Below are positions 1 through 10,532 of a stretch of DNA of 64,000 nucleotides, piece after piece. How positions within the stretch are numbered: the stretch's first letter is position 1; each line of letters begins with the position of its first letter. The stretch is from assembly GCF_023091745.1 (NCBI RefSeq), contig NC_068933.1, positions 23,378,001 through 23,442,000 of the forward strand. The letters run 5' to 3'. The notes under the pieces are model-generated. The model saw only the letters and a list, made by a program, of their open reading frames with translations, had not been told where the DNA came from and made no database searches. Origin of the DNA: Budorcas taxicolor (taxonomy: Eukaryota; Chordata; Mammalia; Artiodactyla; Bovidae). The translations under genes were made by a program, and so were the position numbers.

Positions 1-179
1 CCCTGGCAACCCTGATCTTTTTACTGTCTTTGTAGTTGTTCTCAGATGTCAAAAAATTGGGATTATATAGAATTTAGCCTTTTCAGCCTGGTTTATTGAC
101 TTAGCAATTATGCACTTAAAGTTCTTCTCCATGTCTTTCTGTAGCTCCATAGACATTTTCATCATGGAATAATATTCCA

Positions 180-284
180 GGACTTCCCTGGTGGCCCAGA
201 GGTTAAGACTCCACACCACTAATGGAAGGAGTGTGGGTTTAATTCCTGGTCAGGGAAGTTGTGCATGCTGCAGCCAAAAAAAAA
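180..284 (+). mobile_element. CHR-type tRNA-derived SINE, 3'-truncated
   Basis: Opens with the cetartiodactyl SINE start (acttccctggtggcccag), followed by a B-box-like segment (gggtttaattcctgg) and 'cagggaag'. It ends in an A-run that passes into a CAC microsatellite. It is older and more diverged than the Bov-tA copies. Its tRNA-like head is a relic RNA polymerase III promoter, not a working tRNA. Confidence 0.65.
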
Positions 285-285
285 C

Positions 286-314
286 CCACCACCACCACCA
301 CCACCACCACCACC
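286..314. repeat. (CAC)n microsatellite
   Basis: About nine CAC units follow the A-rich tail of the preceding SINE; such microsatellites often grow from SINE tails. In one frame it would read as a histidine run, but no gene is present. Confidence 0.9.
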
Positions 315-478
315 AGCTAGAGACTAGTATACCACTGTATGAACAGACAGTTTATCCATTCACCTGTTGGAGGACATCCTGATTATTTGTGAATTTGGGA
401 TGTTTGCATTATAAACATGCGTGTGCAGGTTTTTGTGTGGATTTGCCTGATAATTTTTTGGTACTCAGCAATACAAGT

Positions 479-892
479 GCAGTCTAATGCCAACAGACTT
501 GTGGATGCTGTTCATCTTTGGCACCCATGAGATATTCACTTTGGGTCTTCTTTTCTCAATGCTCCTTAACACCTGTTGGGCTCTCAGCTATCATTTCTGG
601 CTGGCAGGTAACTTCTGCAGATGTATTTTCTGAAGCTCAGTTACTACTGATCACCAAAAGTTTATTAAGTTTCTTCAAGTCTGCTATTACAGATGAATGA
701 GATTTCTTGGTTGACTCCACAGAAGGCTGGTATCTGCCAATGAGACTTCAAGAGAGGGAGCAATTCCCACCCAGCAAATGTGGCAATTCTTTGTTTGTTC
801 CAGACATGTCAGTATTACTGTCCAGATCTATAAACCCCCAATGGAAACCAAATTTAAAAATTTCAAATGAAGGGTCATATTTTAATGCTTCT
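479..892. other. Gene-free unique sequence
   Basis: No repeat family or coding pattern recognised. The short open frames here start at non-ATG or unsupported codons and show no known domain. Confidence 0.5.
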
Positions 893-905
893 ATTTCCAT
901 AAAGG

Positions 906-1117
906 TCTTCCCTGGTGGCTCAGATGGTAATGAATCTCCCTGCCAATGCAGGAGACGTGGGTTTGATCCCTGGGTCAGGAAGATCCCCTGGAGGAGGAAA
1001 TGGCAACCTACTCCAGGATTCTTATATGGAGAACCCCCAAGACAAAGGAGCCTGGCGGGCTACAGTCCATGGGGTTGCAAAAGAGTCAGGGCATGACTGA
1101 GCGACTAAAAAACAACA
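906..1117 (+). mobile_element. Bov-tA SINE
   Basis: Complete tRNA-Glu-derived head (cttccctggtggctcag), B box region (gggtttgatccctggg) and BovB-like 3' part ending 'gactgagcgac'. A 13-bp target duplication flanks it: atttccataaagg at 893-905 and atttccgtaaagg at 1118-1130, one mismatch. Mobilised in trans by BovB, whose 3' end it shares (family knowledge). Confidence 0.9.
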
Positions 1118-1164
1118 ATTTCCGTAAAGGGACTAATAAGTTGAGATCAGATGCATCATTTTTT

Positions 1165-1815
1165 TTTTTAACTTTCTTGTTTTGTATTGGGGTATAGGCA
1201 ATGAATCAGCACTCCCCTGGGAGCTCAGCTGGTACAGAATCCACCTGCAATGCAGGAGACCCCGGTTTGATTCCTGGGTTGGGAAGATCCCCTGGAGTAG
1301 GGATAGGTTACCCACTAGGCTAGTATTCTTGGCTGGAGAATCCCCATGGGTAGAGGAGCCTGGTGGGCTACAGTCCATGGGGTCACAAAGAGTTGGAAAC
1401 GACTGAGCGACTAAGCACAGCACATAGCTGATTAATAATGTTGTGATGGTTCCAGGTGAACAGCGAAGGAATGCAGCCATACATTTACATGTGTCCCTTG
1501 ACCCCCAAACGCCCCTCCCATCCAGGCTGCCACATAACATTGAGCAGAGTTCCGTGTGCTATACAGTCGGACCTTGTTGGTTATACATTTTAAATAAACC
1601 AGTGTGTACATGTCCATCCCAAGCCCCCTAATTTGACATTATTACCTACTTCCACGGCCAAAGGAAGAATATTTTTCTCTTTATGTAGAAGGACCACATT
1701 CTGCTGCCTGTCTCCTTTCGTCTCCCCGTCCAAGGCAACAGGTGGTTGTCGGTTTGTTGCCTGTTTCCGGGAAGTTCATGTCCCCTGTGTCACGTTTTTG
1801 GTCACGTGGACTAGT
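1165..1815 (-). repeat. L1 3'UTR fragment, split by a SINE
   Basis: The pieces 'tattggggtatag' before and 'ttaataatgttgtgatgg...' after the SINE match the complement of the artiodactyl L1 3' terminus; 'gtgtgctatacagtcggaccttgttgg' is also diagnostic. The copy is old and non-coding. Confidence 0.6.
1209..1425 (+). mobile_element. Bov-tA SINE
   Basis: tRNA-like head (gggagctcagctggtacagaatc), B box (ccggtttgattcctggg) and 3' end 'cgactgagcgactaagcacag'. Inserted in the L1 3'UTR fragment. Target duplication not clear, so ends are approximate. Confidence 0.85.
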
Positions 1816-2348
1816 TCTGTTTGATCTCATGCTGTTGATCCCCTGGTTCGTTATGCTGCTGGAGGCTGTTCCCTGACTCCAGTGATGACATCCTAGATGC
1901 CACGCCTTTTCTCTTAAAAACATCTGTGGTCAGCGCGTTATGACCGTTGTGACAGAAGAGCTAGCTTCCTTGTGTGAGGATGGAATTCGAGACCCTGGGT
2001 GCTTTTATCAGCAGGCAGCTAGTTTAAATGATCCCAGATTCCTTTCTCTGATGAATTCTGCAGAGTCAGCGCTGGACTTCCGCCCAACAAAGTATGATGC
2101 TGGAGAAGTGTAATGAAAAAGACACTGACAGGAAATAATGTTCTTTTCCCCTTCCATTTTTAACTTCATTTAAAAATCAATATGGTGGATATATATCCCA
2201 AAGAATTGGAAGCAAGGACTTGTGGAGAGATTTCCACACCCATGTCCATAGCAGCATTATTCACAACTGCCAAAGGTGGAAGCGACTCAAGTATCCACTT
2301 AGAGATGAATGAATTAACATAATGTGTATATACATACAGAAGAATACT

Positions 2349-2561
2349 TGTGGTGTTTAGTCACTCAGCCGTGTCCAACTCTGTTGGACTGTGTCCTTGC
2401 CACCCCATGGACCGCCAGACTCCTGTCTGTGGGATTCTCCAGGCAAGAATACTGGAGTGGGTTGCCATTTCCTCCTCCAGAGGATCTTCCAACCCAGGAA
2501 TTGAACATGCGTCTCCTGCATCGGCAGGCAGATTCTTTACCACAGAGCCACAGGGAAACCC
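2349..2561 (-). mobile_element. Bov-tA SINE
   Basis: Reverse-oriented: BovB-like 3' part at left (tagtcactcagccgtgtcc), tRNA-like head at right (accacagagccacagggaaac). Target duplication acagaagaatact at 2336-2348 and acagaaaaatact at 2562-2574, one mismatch. Confidence 0.9.
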
Positions 2562-2707
2562 ACAGAAAAATACTATTCAGCCTTAAAAAGAAGTACAACT
2601 CTGATATATGCTTCGGCATCAATGTATATTTTGCTAAGTGATTAGGGCAGTCACAAAAGGACAAATACTGTGTGATCCCACTAATATAAGGTACCTAGAG
2701 TAGTCAA

Positions 2708-2971
2708 TGGCACCCCACTCCAGTACTTTTGCCGGGAAAATCCCATGGATGGAGGAGCCTGGTGGGCTGCAGTCCATGGGGTCGCTAAGAGTCGGACACG
2801 ACTGAGCGACTTCACTTTCACTTTTCACTTTCGTGTATTGGAGAAGGAAATGGCAACCCACTCCAGTGTTCTTGCCTGGAGAATCCCAGGGACAGGGGAG
2901 CCTCATGGGCTGCTGTCTATGGGGTTGCACAGAGTTGGACACGACTGAAGCGACTTAGCAGCAGCAGCAGC
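2708..2971 (+). mobile_element. Bov-A2 SINE (dimer)
   Basis: Two tandem Bov-A units (starting 'ggcaccccactccag' and 'aatggcaacccactcc') joined by the 'ttcactttcacttttcacttt' linker, ending in a (CAG)n tail. Perfect 11-bp target duplication agagtagtcaa at 2697-2707 and 2972-2982, so a relatively recent insertion. Confidence 0.95.
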
Positions 2972-3308
2972 AGAGTAGTCAAACTCGTAGAAACAGGAAG
3001 TAGAAACTGTGGTTGCCAGGAGCTGGGAGGAGAGGTAAATGGGGAGTTGCTGTTTAATAGGTGTAGTTTCAGCTTTGTAAGATGATAAACATTCTGGAGA
3101 TGAATGATGATGATTGCACAGCAGTATGAATGTACTTAATGCCACTGAATTACAGACTTAAAAATGGTTAAAATCAGTTTTATGAAAGTCACTGTTGCAA
3201 TTAATGCAATAATGCTACACAACACCTTAATCTTGGGTGAGATCTTAAGTCCAGGCTTGCTGGGGCAGTCCCCACCCATGCTTCTTTTCCCCAGGGCACT
3301 CATTAATG

Positions 3309-3799
3309 CAGGCAGACCTTGAAAATATTGTGGGTTTGGTTCCAGACCACTGCAATAAAGCAAAAATTGCAATAAAGTGAAGAACATGAAATTTTGGTTC
3401 CCATTACAATAAAAGTTATGTTTGTAATATACTGTAGCCTATAAGTGTGCAACAGCATTATGTATAAAAAATGTATGTACCTTAATTAAAAAATACTTTA
3501 TTGCTAAAAATGCCAACTGTCATCTCAGTGTTCAGTGCGTCTTAATCTTTGTGCAGTAGTTAACATCAAAGCTCACTGATCACAGATCAACATAGCAAAT
3601 ATAACAACAATGAAAAAGTGTGAAATATTGTGAAAATTACCAAAAAGTGACACAAAGGCACAAAGTGAACACATGCTGTTGGAGAATTGGCACTGATAGA
3701 CTGGCTCGATGCAGGGCTGCCTCCAACCTTCAATTTGTAGGCGAGACAAAATCCGCAAAGTGCAATAAAATGAAGCACAATATAACAAGGTCTGCCTGC
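3309..3799 (-). mobile_element. Tigger1-like DNA transposon, internally deleted
   Basis: Inverted ends are visible: caggcagacc at the left and ggtctgcctg at the right, with adjoining 'gcaataaagc' and 'gcaataaaatgaagc' motifs typical of Tigger1 ends (cut-and-paste TcMar superfamily). Only about 490 bp remains, so the transposase gene is gone. The expected TA target duplication is not intact (flanks read tg and ca). Inactive fossil. Confidence 0.75.
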
Positions 3800-3998
3800 A
3801 GTCCCCCGCTTTTTGCTCTCAAAAGTGTCCCAGGTTGAACAATAAGTCACATGATCACCCTGGTTCTGTTGCGTGATTGCATAAATCATTGTATTGCCAT
3901 CTTCATTGGGAAACATCTTAACATTTAGAATATGCCTGCATTTTCTAGAATCACTCTAATTATAAACAGGATGTCCTGGAGAATGCTACAGTCTCCAG

Positions 3999-4212
3999 TA
4001 TTTTTATTTTTTAATTTAAAACAACACTCATCTATTTGCTCATAACTCTGTTGGTTAGATGTTTGGCACAACATAGCTGAGTTTTCCGCTCCGACTATGA
4101 CTAAGACTGAGACCAAGATAATCAGCCAGGGTGAGCTGTCAGCTAGAGGTTCTGGGGTAAAGTCTGCTTCCAAGCCAGTTCTTGGAATTGAATTTCATGT
4201 GGTCATAGGACT
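3999..4212. repeat. Possible ancient mammalian repeat, family not identified
   Basis: Text such as 'ttaaaacaacactcatctatttgctcataactctg' and 'tcatgtggtcataggactga' resembles a common old mammalian interspersed repeat. I cannot name the family with certainty. 3800-3998 is unique sequence with no gene. Confidence 0.4.
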
Positions 4213-4496
4213 GAAATCCTTGATCAGAATGAGGTTCCCCTTTCCTTGATGCCGTCCTTCACATTTTAAAAAAATTACTGATTACTTGCCAAACAGTGAC
4301 TGAAATACAAAAAGCAGCCCCCCATTCTTACAAACACTTTACTTCTTTAAACACAAAAAACCTTTTTTTTTTTAAAATTGAGGTAATACTGGTTTGTAAC
4401 ATTATATGCATTTCACGTGTGCAGCATTATATTTTGACTTCTGTATACACTGCAGTGTACTCACCACTAAAAGTTTAGTTTCTTATCACTGTACAC

Positions 4497-6556
4497 TTCA
4501 GTTCAGTTCAGTTCAGTTCAGTTCAGTCGCTCAGTCGTGTCCGACTCTTTGCAACCCCATGAATCACAGCACGCCAGGCCTCCCTGTCCATCACCAACTC
4601 CCGGAGTTCACTCAGACTCACGTCCATCGAGTCCGTGATGCCATCCAGCCATCTCATCCTCTGTCGTCCCCTTCTCCTCCTGCCCCCAATCCCTCCCAGC
4701 ATCAGAGTCTTTGCCAATGAGTCAACTCTTCACATGAGGTGGCCAAAGTACTGGAGTTTCAGCTTTAGCATCATTCCTTCCAAAGAAATCCCAGGGCTGA
4801 TCTCCTTCAGAATGGACTGGTTGGATCTCCTTGCAGTCCAAGGGACTCTCAAGAGTCTTCTCCAACACCACAGTTCAAAAGCATCAATTCTTCGGCGCTC
4901 AGCCTTCTTCACAGTCCAACTCTCACATCCATACATGACCATAGAAAAAACCATAGCCTAGACTAGACGGACCTTAGTCGGCAAAGTAATGTCTCTGCTT
5001 TTGAATATGCTATCCAGGTTGGTCATAACTTTTCTTCCAAGGAGTAAGCGTCTTTTAATTTCATGGCTGCAGTCACCATCTGCAGTGATTTTGGAGCCCA
5101 AAAAAATAAAGTCTGACACTGTTTCTACTGTTTCCCCATCTATTTGCCATGAAGTTATGGGACCAGATGCCATGATCTTCGTTTTCTGAATGTTGAGCTT
5201 TAAGCCAACTTTTTCACTCCCCTCTTTCACTTTCATCAAGAGGCTTTTTAGTTCCTCTTCACTTTCTGCCATAAGCGTGGTGTCATCTGCATATCTGAGG
5301 TTATTCATATTTCTCCCGGCAATCTTGATTCCAGCTTGTGTTTCTTCCAGTCCAGCGTTTCTCATGATGTACTCTGCATATAAGTTAAATAAGCAGGGTG
5401 ACAATATACAGCCTTGACATACTCCTTTTCCTATTTGGAACCAGTCTGTTGTTCCATGTCCAGTTCTAACTGTTGCTTCCTGACCTGCATATAGGTTTCT
5501 CAAGAGGCAGGTCAGGTGGTCTGGTATTCCCATCTCTTTCAGAATTTTCCACAGTTTATTGTGATCCACACAGTCAAAGGCTTTGGCATAGTCAAGAAAA
5601 CAGAAATAGATGTTTTTCTGGAACTGTCTTGCTTTTTCCATGATCCAGCGGATGTTGGCAATTTGATCTCTGGTTCCTCTGCCTTTTCTAAAACCAGCTT
5701 GAACATCAGGGAGTTCGCGGTTCACGTATTGCTGAAGCCTGGCTTGGAGAATTTTGAGCATTACTTTACTAGCATGTGAGATGAGTGCCATTGTGCGGTA
5801 GTTTGAACATTCTTTGGCATTGCCTTTCTTTGGGATTGGAATGAAAACTGACCTTTTCCAGTCCTGTGGCCACTCCTGAGTTTTCCAAACTCGCTGGCAT
5901 ATTGAGTGCAGCACTTTCACAGCATCCTCTTTCAGGATTTGAAACAGCTCAACTGGAATTCCATCACCTCCACTAGCTTTGTTCGTAGTGATGCTTTCTA
6001 AGGCCCACTTGACTTCACATTCCAGGATGTCTGGCTCTAGATTAGTGATCACACCATCATGATTATCTGGGTCGTGAAGATCTTTTTTGACAATTCTTCT
6101 GTGTATTCTTGCCACCCCTTCTTAATATCTTCTGCTTCTGTTAGGTCCAGACCATTTCTGTCCTTTATCGAGCCCATCTTTGCATGAAATGTTCCCTTGG
6201 TATCTCTAATTTTCTTGAAGAGATCTCTAGTCTTTCCCATTCTGTTCTTTTCCTCTATTTCTTTGCATTGATCACTGAAGAAGGCTTTCTTATCTCTCCT
6301 TGCTATTCTCTGGAACTCTGCATTCAGATGCTAATATCTTTCCTTTTCTCCTTGGCTTTTCGCCTCTCTTCTTTTCACAGCTATTTGTAAGGCCTCCCCA
6401 GACAGCCATTTTGCTTTTTTGCATTTCTTTACCATGGGGATGGTCTTGATCCCTGTCTCCTGTACAATGTCACAAACCTCATTCCATAGTTCATCAGGCA
6501 CTCTACCTATCAGATCTAGGCCCTTAAATCTATTTCTCACTTCCACTGTATAATCA
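4497..6556 (-). mobile_element. BovB LINE, 5'-truncated
   Basis: Its 3' end is at 4497, with six TTCAG units (4497-4526) representing the BovB tail on the complementary strand. It runs to about 6556, where BovB text stops inside the linker before the reverse transcriptase and L1 resumes. It keeps the 28-nt segment that other copies in the window lack (around 6205-6240), so it belongs to a different lineage from the 28922-38860 copies. Inserted into the minus-strand L1. Confidence 0.92.
4958..6115 (-). pseudogene. BovB reverse transcriptase remnant (385 codons open)
   Basis: Open frame holding most of a LINE reverse transcriptase. Visible in order: the finger segment with IPIPKKG, motif A (FLDYAKAFDCVDH), the QGCILSP motif B segment, the YADD catalytic motif C, and GLKLNIQKTKI. 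The frame breaks just after TLPTKVRLV, and the C-terminal region continues in another frame at 4730-4954 and 4523-4717. Upstream linker pieces sit at 6049-6240 and 6331-6639 in shifted frames. Catalytic residues are present but the protein cannot be made whole. It acted in target-primed reverse transcription of BovB RNA (family knowledge). Confidence 0.9.
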
Positions 6557-7629
6557 ATCCTTTGACCCATTTTGTCCTCCTCACACTCCATAACCACTTT
6601 TCTGTTCTCTGTACTTGTATGTTTGTTTGTGGTTTTCAAATTTTGGTTTGTTCATTTATTTGTTTTGTTGTATATTCCACGTAAGAGTGAAAATACATGG
6701 TATTTGTCTTTCTCCATTTGACTTATTCCACTTACCATATGTTCAAGGTCAGTGTTGTAGTAAATGGAAGGTTGTGTCTTTCTATGGCTAAGCGATATTC
6801 CGTTGTTTACATAAACCACATCTTCTTTGTCCATCTATCCATCAGTAGGCCTTTGTTTCCGTATATTGGCTGTTTTAAGTAGTACAATGAACGTGATGGT
6901 GTATATATCTTTTAGAATTAGTGTTTTTATTTCATTAAATAAATATCCAGGAGCAGAATTGCTGGATCATATGGAAGTTCTAGTCTTAATTTTTTGAAGA
7001 ATCTTCATATTGTTTTGCATAAGTGATTGCACTGGTTTGCATTCCCACCAGCAGTATATGTGGGGTTCCTTTTCTCCACAGCCTTTCCAACACTGGCTAT
7101 TTCTTGTGTTTTTGATGATAGCCATTCTGATGGCTATGAGGTGATACCTCATTGTGGCTTTGATTTGCATTTCCCGGATAATTTGTGATATTGGACATAT
7201 TTTCATGTGCCTGTTGGCCATCTGCATGTCTTCTCTGGGAAAATGTCTATTCAGCTCCTCTGCCTGTGTTTTAACTGGGTTGTCTGGCTTTTTATTGATG
7301 AGTTGTAGAAGTTCTTGGTAATTTTTTAGATATTAACCCCTTATTGGATACATGATTTGCAAATATCTTCTCCCGCTTGTTAGGCTGTCTTTTCATTTTG
7401 TTAATGGTTCCTTCTGCTGTGAGGAGGCTTCTTAGTTTGATGTCATCCCATTTGTTTCATGGTTGATTTTGTTCCTGTTGCTTGAGGAGACATGTCCAGA
7501 AAGACATTACTAAGACCAGCTGCAAAGAGATTGCCTATGTTTTCTTCTAGTAGTTATGTGGTTTCAGTTCTTACATCAGGCTTTAATCCAATTTGAGTTT
7601 CTATTTGTGTATGGTTTAAGACTAACATA

Positions 7630-8271
7630 GAAATAGAAATAGATGGGGAAACAGTGGAAACAGTGTCAGACTTTATTTTTTTGGGGCTCCAAAATCACTG
7701 CAGATGGTGATTGCAGCCATGAAATTAAAAGATGCTTACTCCTTGGAAGAAAAGTTATGACCAACCTAGACAGTATATTCAAAAGCAGAGACATTACTTT
7801 GCCGACTAAGGTCCGTCTAGTCAAGGCTATGGTTTTTCCTGTGGTCACGTATGGATGTGAGAGTTGGACTGTGAAGAAGGCTGAGTGCCGAAGAATTGAT
7901 GCTTTTGAACTGTGGTGTTGGAGAAGACTCTTGAGAGTCCCTTGGACTGCAAGGAGATCCAACCAGTCCATTCTGAAGGAGATCAGCCCTGGGATTTCTT
8001 TGGAAGGAATGATGCTGAAGCTGAAGCTCCAGTACTTTGGCCACCTCATGCGAAGAGTTGACTGACTCATTGGAAAAGACTCTGATGCTGGGAGGGATTG
8101 GGGGCAGGAGAAGAAGGGGATGACAGAGAATGAGATGGCCGGATGGCATCACGGACTCGATGGACATGAGTCTGAGTGAACTCTGGGAGATGGTGATGGA
8201 CAGGGAGGCCTGGCGTGCTGCGATTCATAGGGTCACAAAGAGTTGGACACGACTGAATGACTGAACTGAAC
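7630..8271 (+). mobile_element. BovB LINE 3' fragment
   Basis: 5'-truncated copy starting in the RT C-terminal coding part (agatggggaaacagtgg) and ending 'ctgaatgactgaactgaac'. Target duplication taagactaacata at 7617-7629 and taagactaatata at 8272-8284, one mismatch. It keeps an open frame at 7643-8065 encoding the C-terminal domain without the YADD motif, then is broken by a short duplication (gactgact near 8060). Confidence 0.93.
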
Positions 8272-9255
8272 TAAGACTAATATAATTTCATTTTTTGCAT
8301 GTGGCTGTCCAGTTTTTCCAAGAACATTTATTGAAGAGACTATCCTTTCTCCTTGTATGTTCTTTGCTCTTTTGCTGTAAATTAATTGTCCATATGTGTA
8401 TAGGTTTATTTCTGGGCTCTCAATTCTGTTCTATTGATCTGTGTGTCTGTTTTTCTGCCAATACCATGCTGTTTTTACTACTATGTTTTTATGGTATAAT
8501 TTAAAATTAGGCAGTATAATTTTATAGTATGATTTAAAATCAAATCCAGCTTTATTATTTTTTTCTCCGGATTGCTTATTTGGGATCTTTTGTGGCTCTA
8601 AATACATTTTAGGGGTTTTGGTTCTATTTCTGTGAAAAATGTTGAAATTTTGATAGGTATTGCACTTAACCTGTAGATTGTTTTAGATAATATGTAAATT
8701 TTAACAATGTTAATTCTTCCAATCATGAGCATGTAATATCTTTCAGTTTCTTTTGTCTTTTTTTGATTTGTTTCAGTAATGTCTTATAGTTTTCAGGGTG
8801 CAAGTCTTTCACTTCCTTGATTAAAGTTATTCCTAGATTATATTATTCTTTTTGTTGTGACTTTTATAAATGGGATTGTTTTCTCAATTTCTTTTTCTGC
8901 TAGTGTGTTGTTAGTGCGCACTTTGGCAACACATAATACTAATATTAGTTTGTTACTAGTGTATAGAAATGGAAAATACAATTTTATATATTGACTTTGC
9001 ACCCTGAGGCTTTACTTCTAATAGTTTATTATTTCTAGTAGTTTGTGGTGGGGTCATTAGGATTTTCTATATATAAAATCATGTCATCTTCAAATAGTGA
9101 AAGTTCTTCCTTTTCAATTTGGATGCTTTTTATTTATTTTTCTTGCCTAATTCTCTCCAGTACCATGTTGAATAAGTGTGTTGAGAGTGGGCGTCCTTGT
9201 TCCTGATGTCAGAGGGACAGCTTTCCATTTTCATTGTTTAGTATGACGTTAGTTG

Positions 9256-10212
9256 TGGGTGTGTCATATAAATTTTGCCTTAAAAAATATATCACAACCC
9301 CATGGTCTCTCTTCCCATATCCCTGATTCAATTTGGCACATCAGTGATCTAACCAGTGATTTAAGATTTGGATGTTCTTCTGCTCTATAATACACTTGGC
9401 AAATCGAAAGACCATTCTGATTTTCAATCTTAAAAAAAAAAAACAGAGTTGTATCCTGCAACTTAATCTTTAAGCTCCATATAGCTGAAGACAAGAACTC
9501 ATCATGCTTATAGCCAAGAGGGAGGAAAAAGCCAGGTTTTTCTCTTGAATATTTACTCAAATAGGAATGAGAGAGAAAAAGAGGAGGGTGGGGAAAAGCT
9601 GCAATTAGGTCATTTGTGTGTTACTGTAACATACAAAGGTGAATACCACTTACTATTCCTCACAGTGAATCCGATTAAGGTTAGATTCAACCAGTTCCTC
9701 CCTGAGAATATACTGTACATGGGCTTAGTTGGGGGCTCACTGTGGAAGAGAATGCATTTGTCCTGAAGCTGCATTTATAGGGAAAGAGTACTGTTTTTAT
9801 ATTGATGTGTTTATTTATGGTGACATGGGGCCGAGTGGCTGAACTCTTGCTGTCACCACTGGACCTATAATATGATAGTGTGGTTTATCCCAGGCAGCAT
9901 TTATAATTCTGCATTTAAATTCTTTCATTACCTACCAGAGCAGATCTCTGAATGAACTCTCACCTTTTGAGACATGAAAATCAATTAGATATTATATATG
10001 TATTAGACTAACAAAGTCACTAAGTAACTCCATCTCCCTCAGCTGCTCTTCTCTAATTTTTAGGTTCAAATATCAGAAGCAAATATAAAATGATTTCATT
10101 CAATAATTAATACTTAATTCCTAGATGTGCTAATATAATTTCTGAGTACAAATAAATGATAATGTGTTACTTAGGAATTGTAAAGACCGAATCATATTTG
10201 ATCTTCAAATCA
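9256..10212. other. Gene-free unique sequence
   Basis: No repeat recognised except short A-runs. Frames at 9264-9560 and 9545-9766 show no domain and are not convincing. Confidence 0.5.
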
Positions 10213-10532
10213 GGGCTTCCCTGATAGCTCAGTTGATAAAGAATCTGCCTGCAATGCAGGAGGCCCCAGTTCAATTCTGGGTTGGGAAGATCTGTTGGAG
10301 AAGGGATAGGCTACCCACTCCAGTATTCTTGGGCTTCCCTTGTGGCTCAGCTGGTAAAGAATCTTCCAGCAATGTGGGAGACTTGGGGTCGATCCCTGGG
10401 TTGGGAAGATTCCCTAAAGAAGGGAAAGGCTACCCACTCCAGTATTCTTGCCTGGAGAATTCCATGGACTGTATAGAGTTCATGGCATTGCAAAGAGTCA
10501 GACATGACTGAGTGACTTTCACTTTCACTTTC
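10213..10532 (+). mobile_element. Bov-tA3-type SINE (double tRNA head)
   Basis: Two tRNA-like heads in tandem: 'ggcttccctgatagctcag' at 10214 and 'ggcttcccttgtggctcag' near 10331, followed by the Bov-A tail ending in a ttcactttcacttt run. aatcatattt occurs at 10190-10199 and again at 10533-10542, possibly part of a target duplication though 13 bp separate the left one from the SINE. Confidence 0.9.

Larger units (their letters stand above)
1..478 (-). repeat. Old L1 3'-region fragment, split by a SINE
   Basis: The two halves (about 1-179 and 316-478) read as the complement of the L1 3' region: the phrases around 'ttcaccc/tatccattcacctg' and 'ataaacatgcgtgtgcaggtttttgtgtgg' style text are typical of that region. 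The SINE and CAC run at 180-314 interrupt it. Strongly diverged, non-coding. Recognised from memory of L1 consensus, not aligned. Confidence 0.6.
2165..3190 (+). repeat. Ancient L1 (L1M-like) 3' end, split by two SINEs
   Basis: Sense-strand L1 tail: 'agcagcattattcacaactgccaaa' and 'actattcagcc' (ORF2 end region), then 'gtggttgccaggagctgggagg' and 'ttaaaaatggttaaa' of the 3'UTR. Two SINEs at 2349-2561 and 2708-2971 interrupt it. Heavily mutated, no open frame. Confidence 0.7.
4355..9255 (-). repeat. L1 LINE fragment hosting two BovB insertions
   Basis: Pieces 4355-4496, 6557-7629 and 8272-9255 form one collinear minus-strand L1. Read on the plus strand they run from the 3'UTR (gaggtaatactggtttgtaac) through ORF2 end text (atttgcatttcccggataatt; accccttattggatacatg) into mid ORF2 (gtctgtttttctgccaatacc). 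Coding frames are destroyed. Both interruptions are BovB copies in opposite orientations. Confidence 0.8.

Noticed and set aside
191..382. Frame encoding a run of nine histidines
   Set aside because: It starts at GTG inside a SINE and the histidines come from a CAC microsatellite; no gene context.
906..990. tRNA-like A and B boxes in SINE heads, here and in every Bov-tA and CHR copy
   Set aside because: They are tRNA-derived promoter relics of SINEs; no intact cloverleaf or anticodon context.
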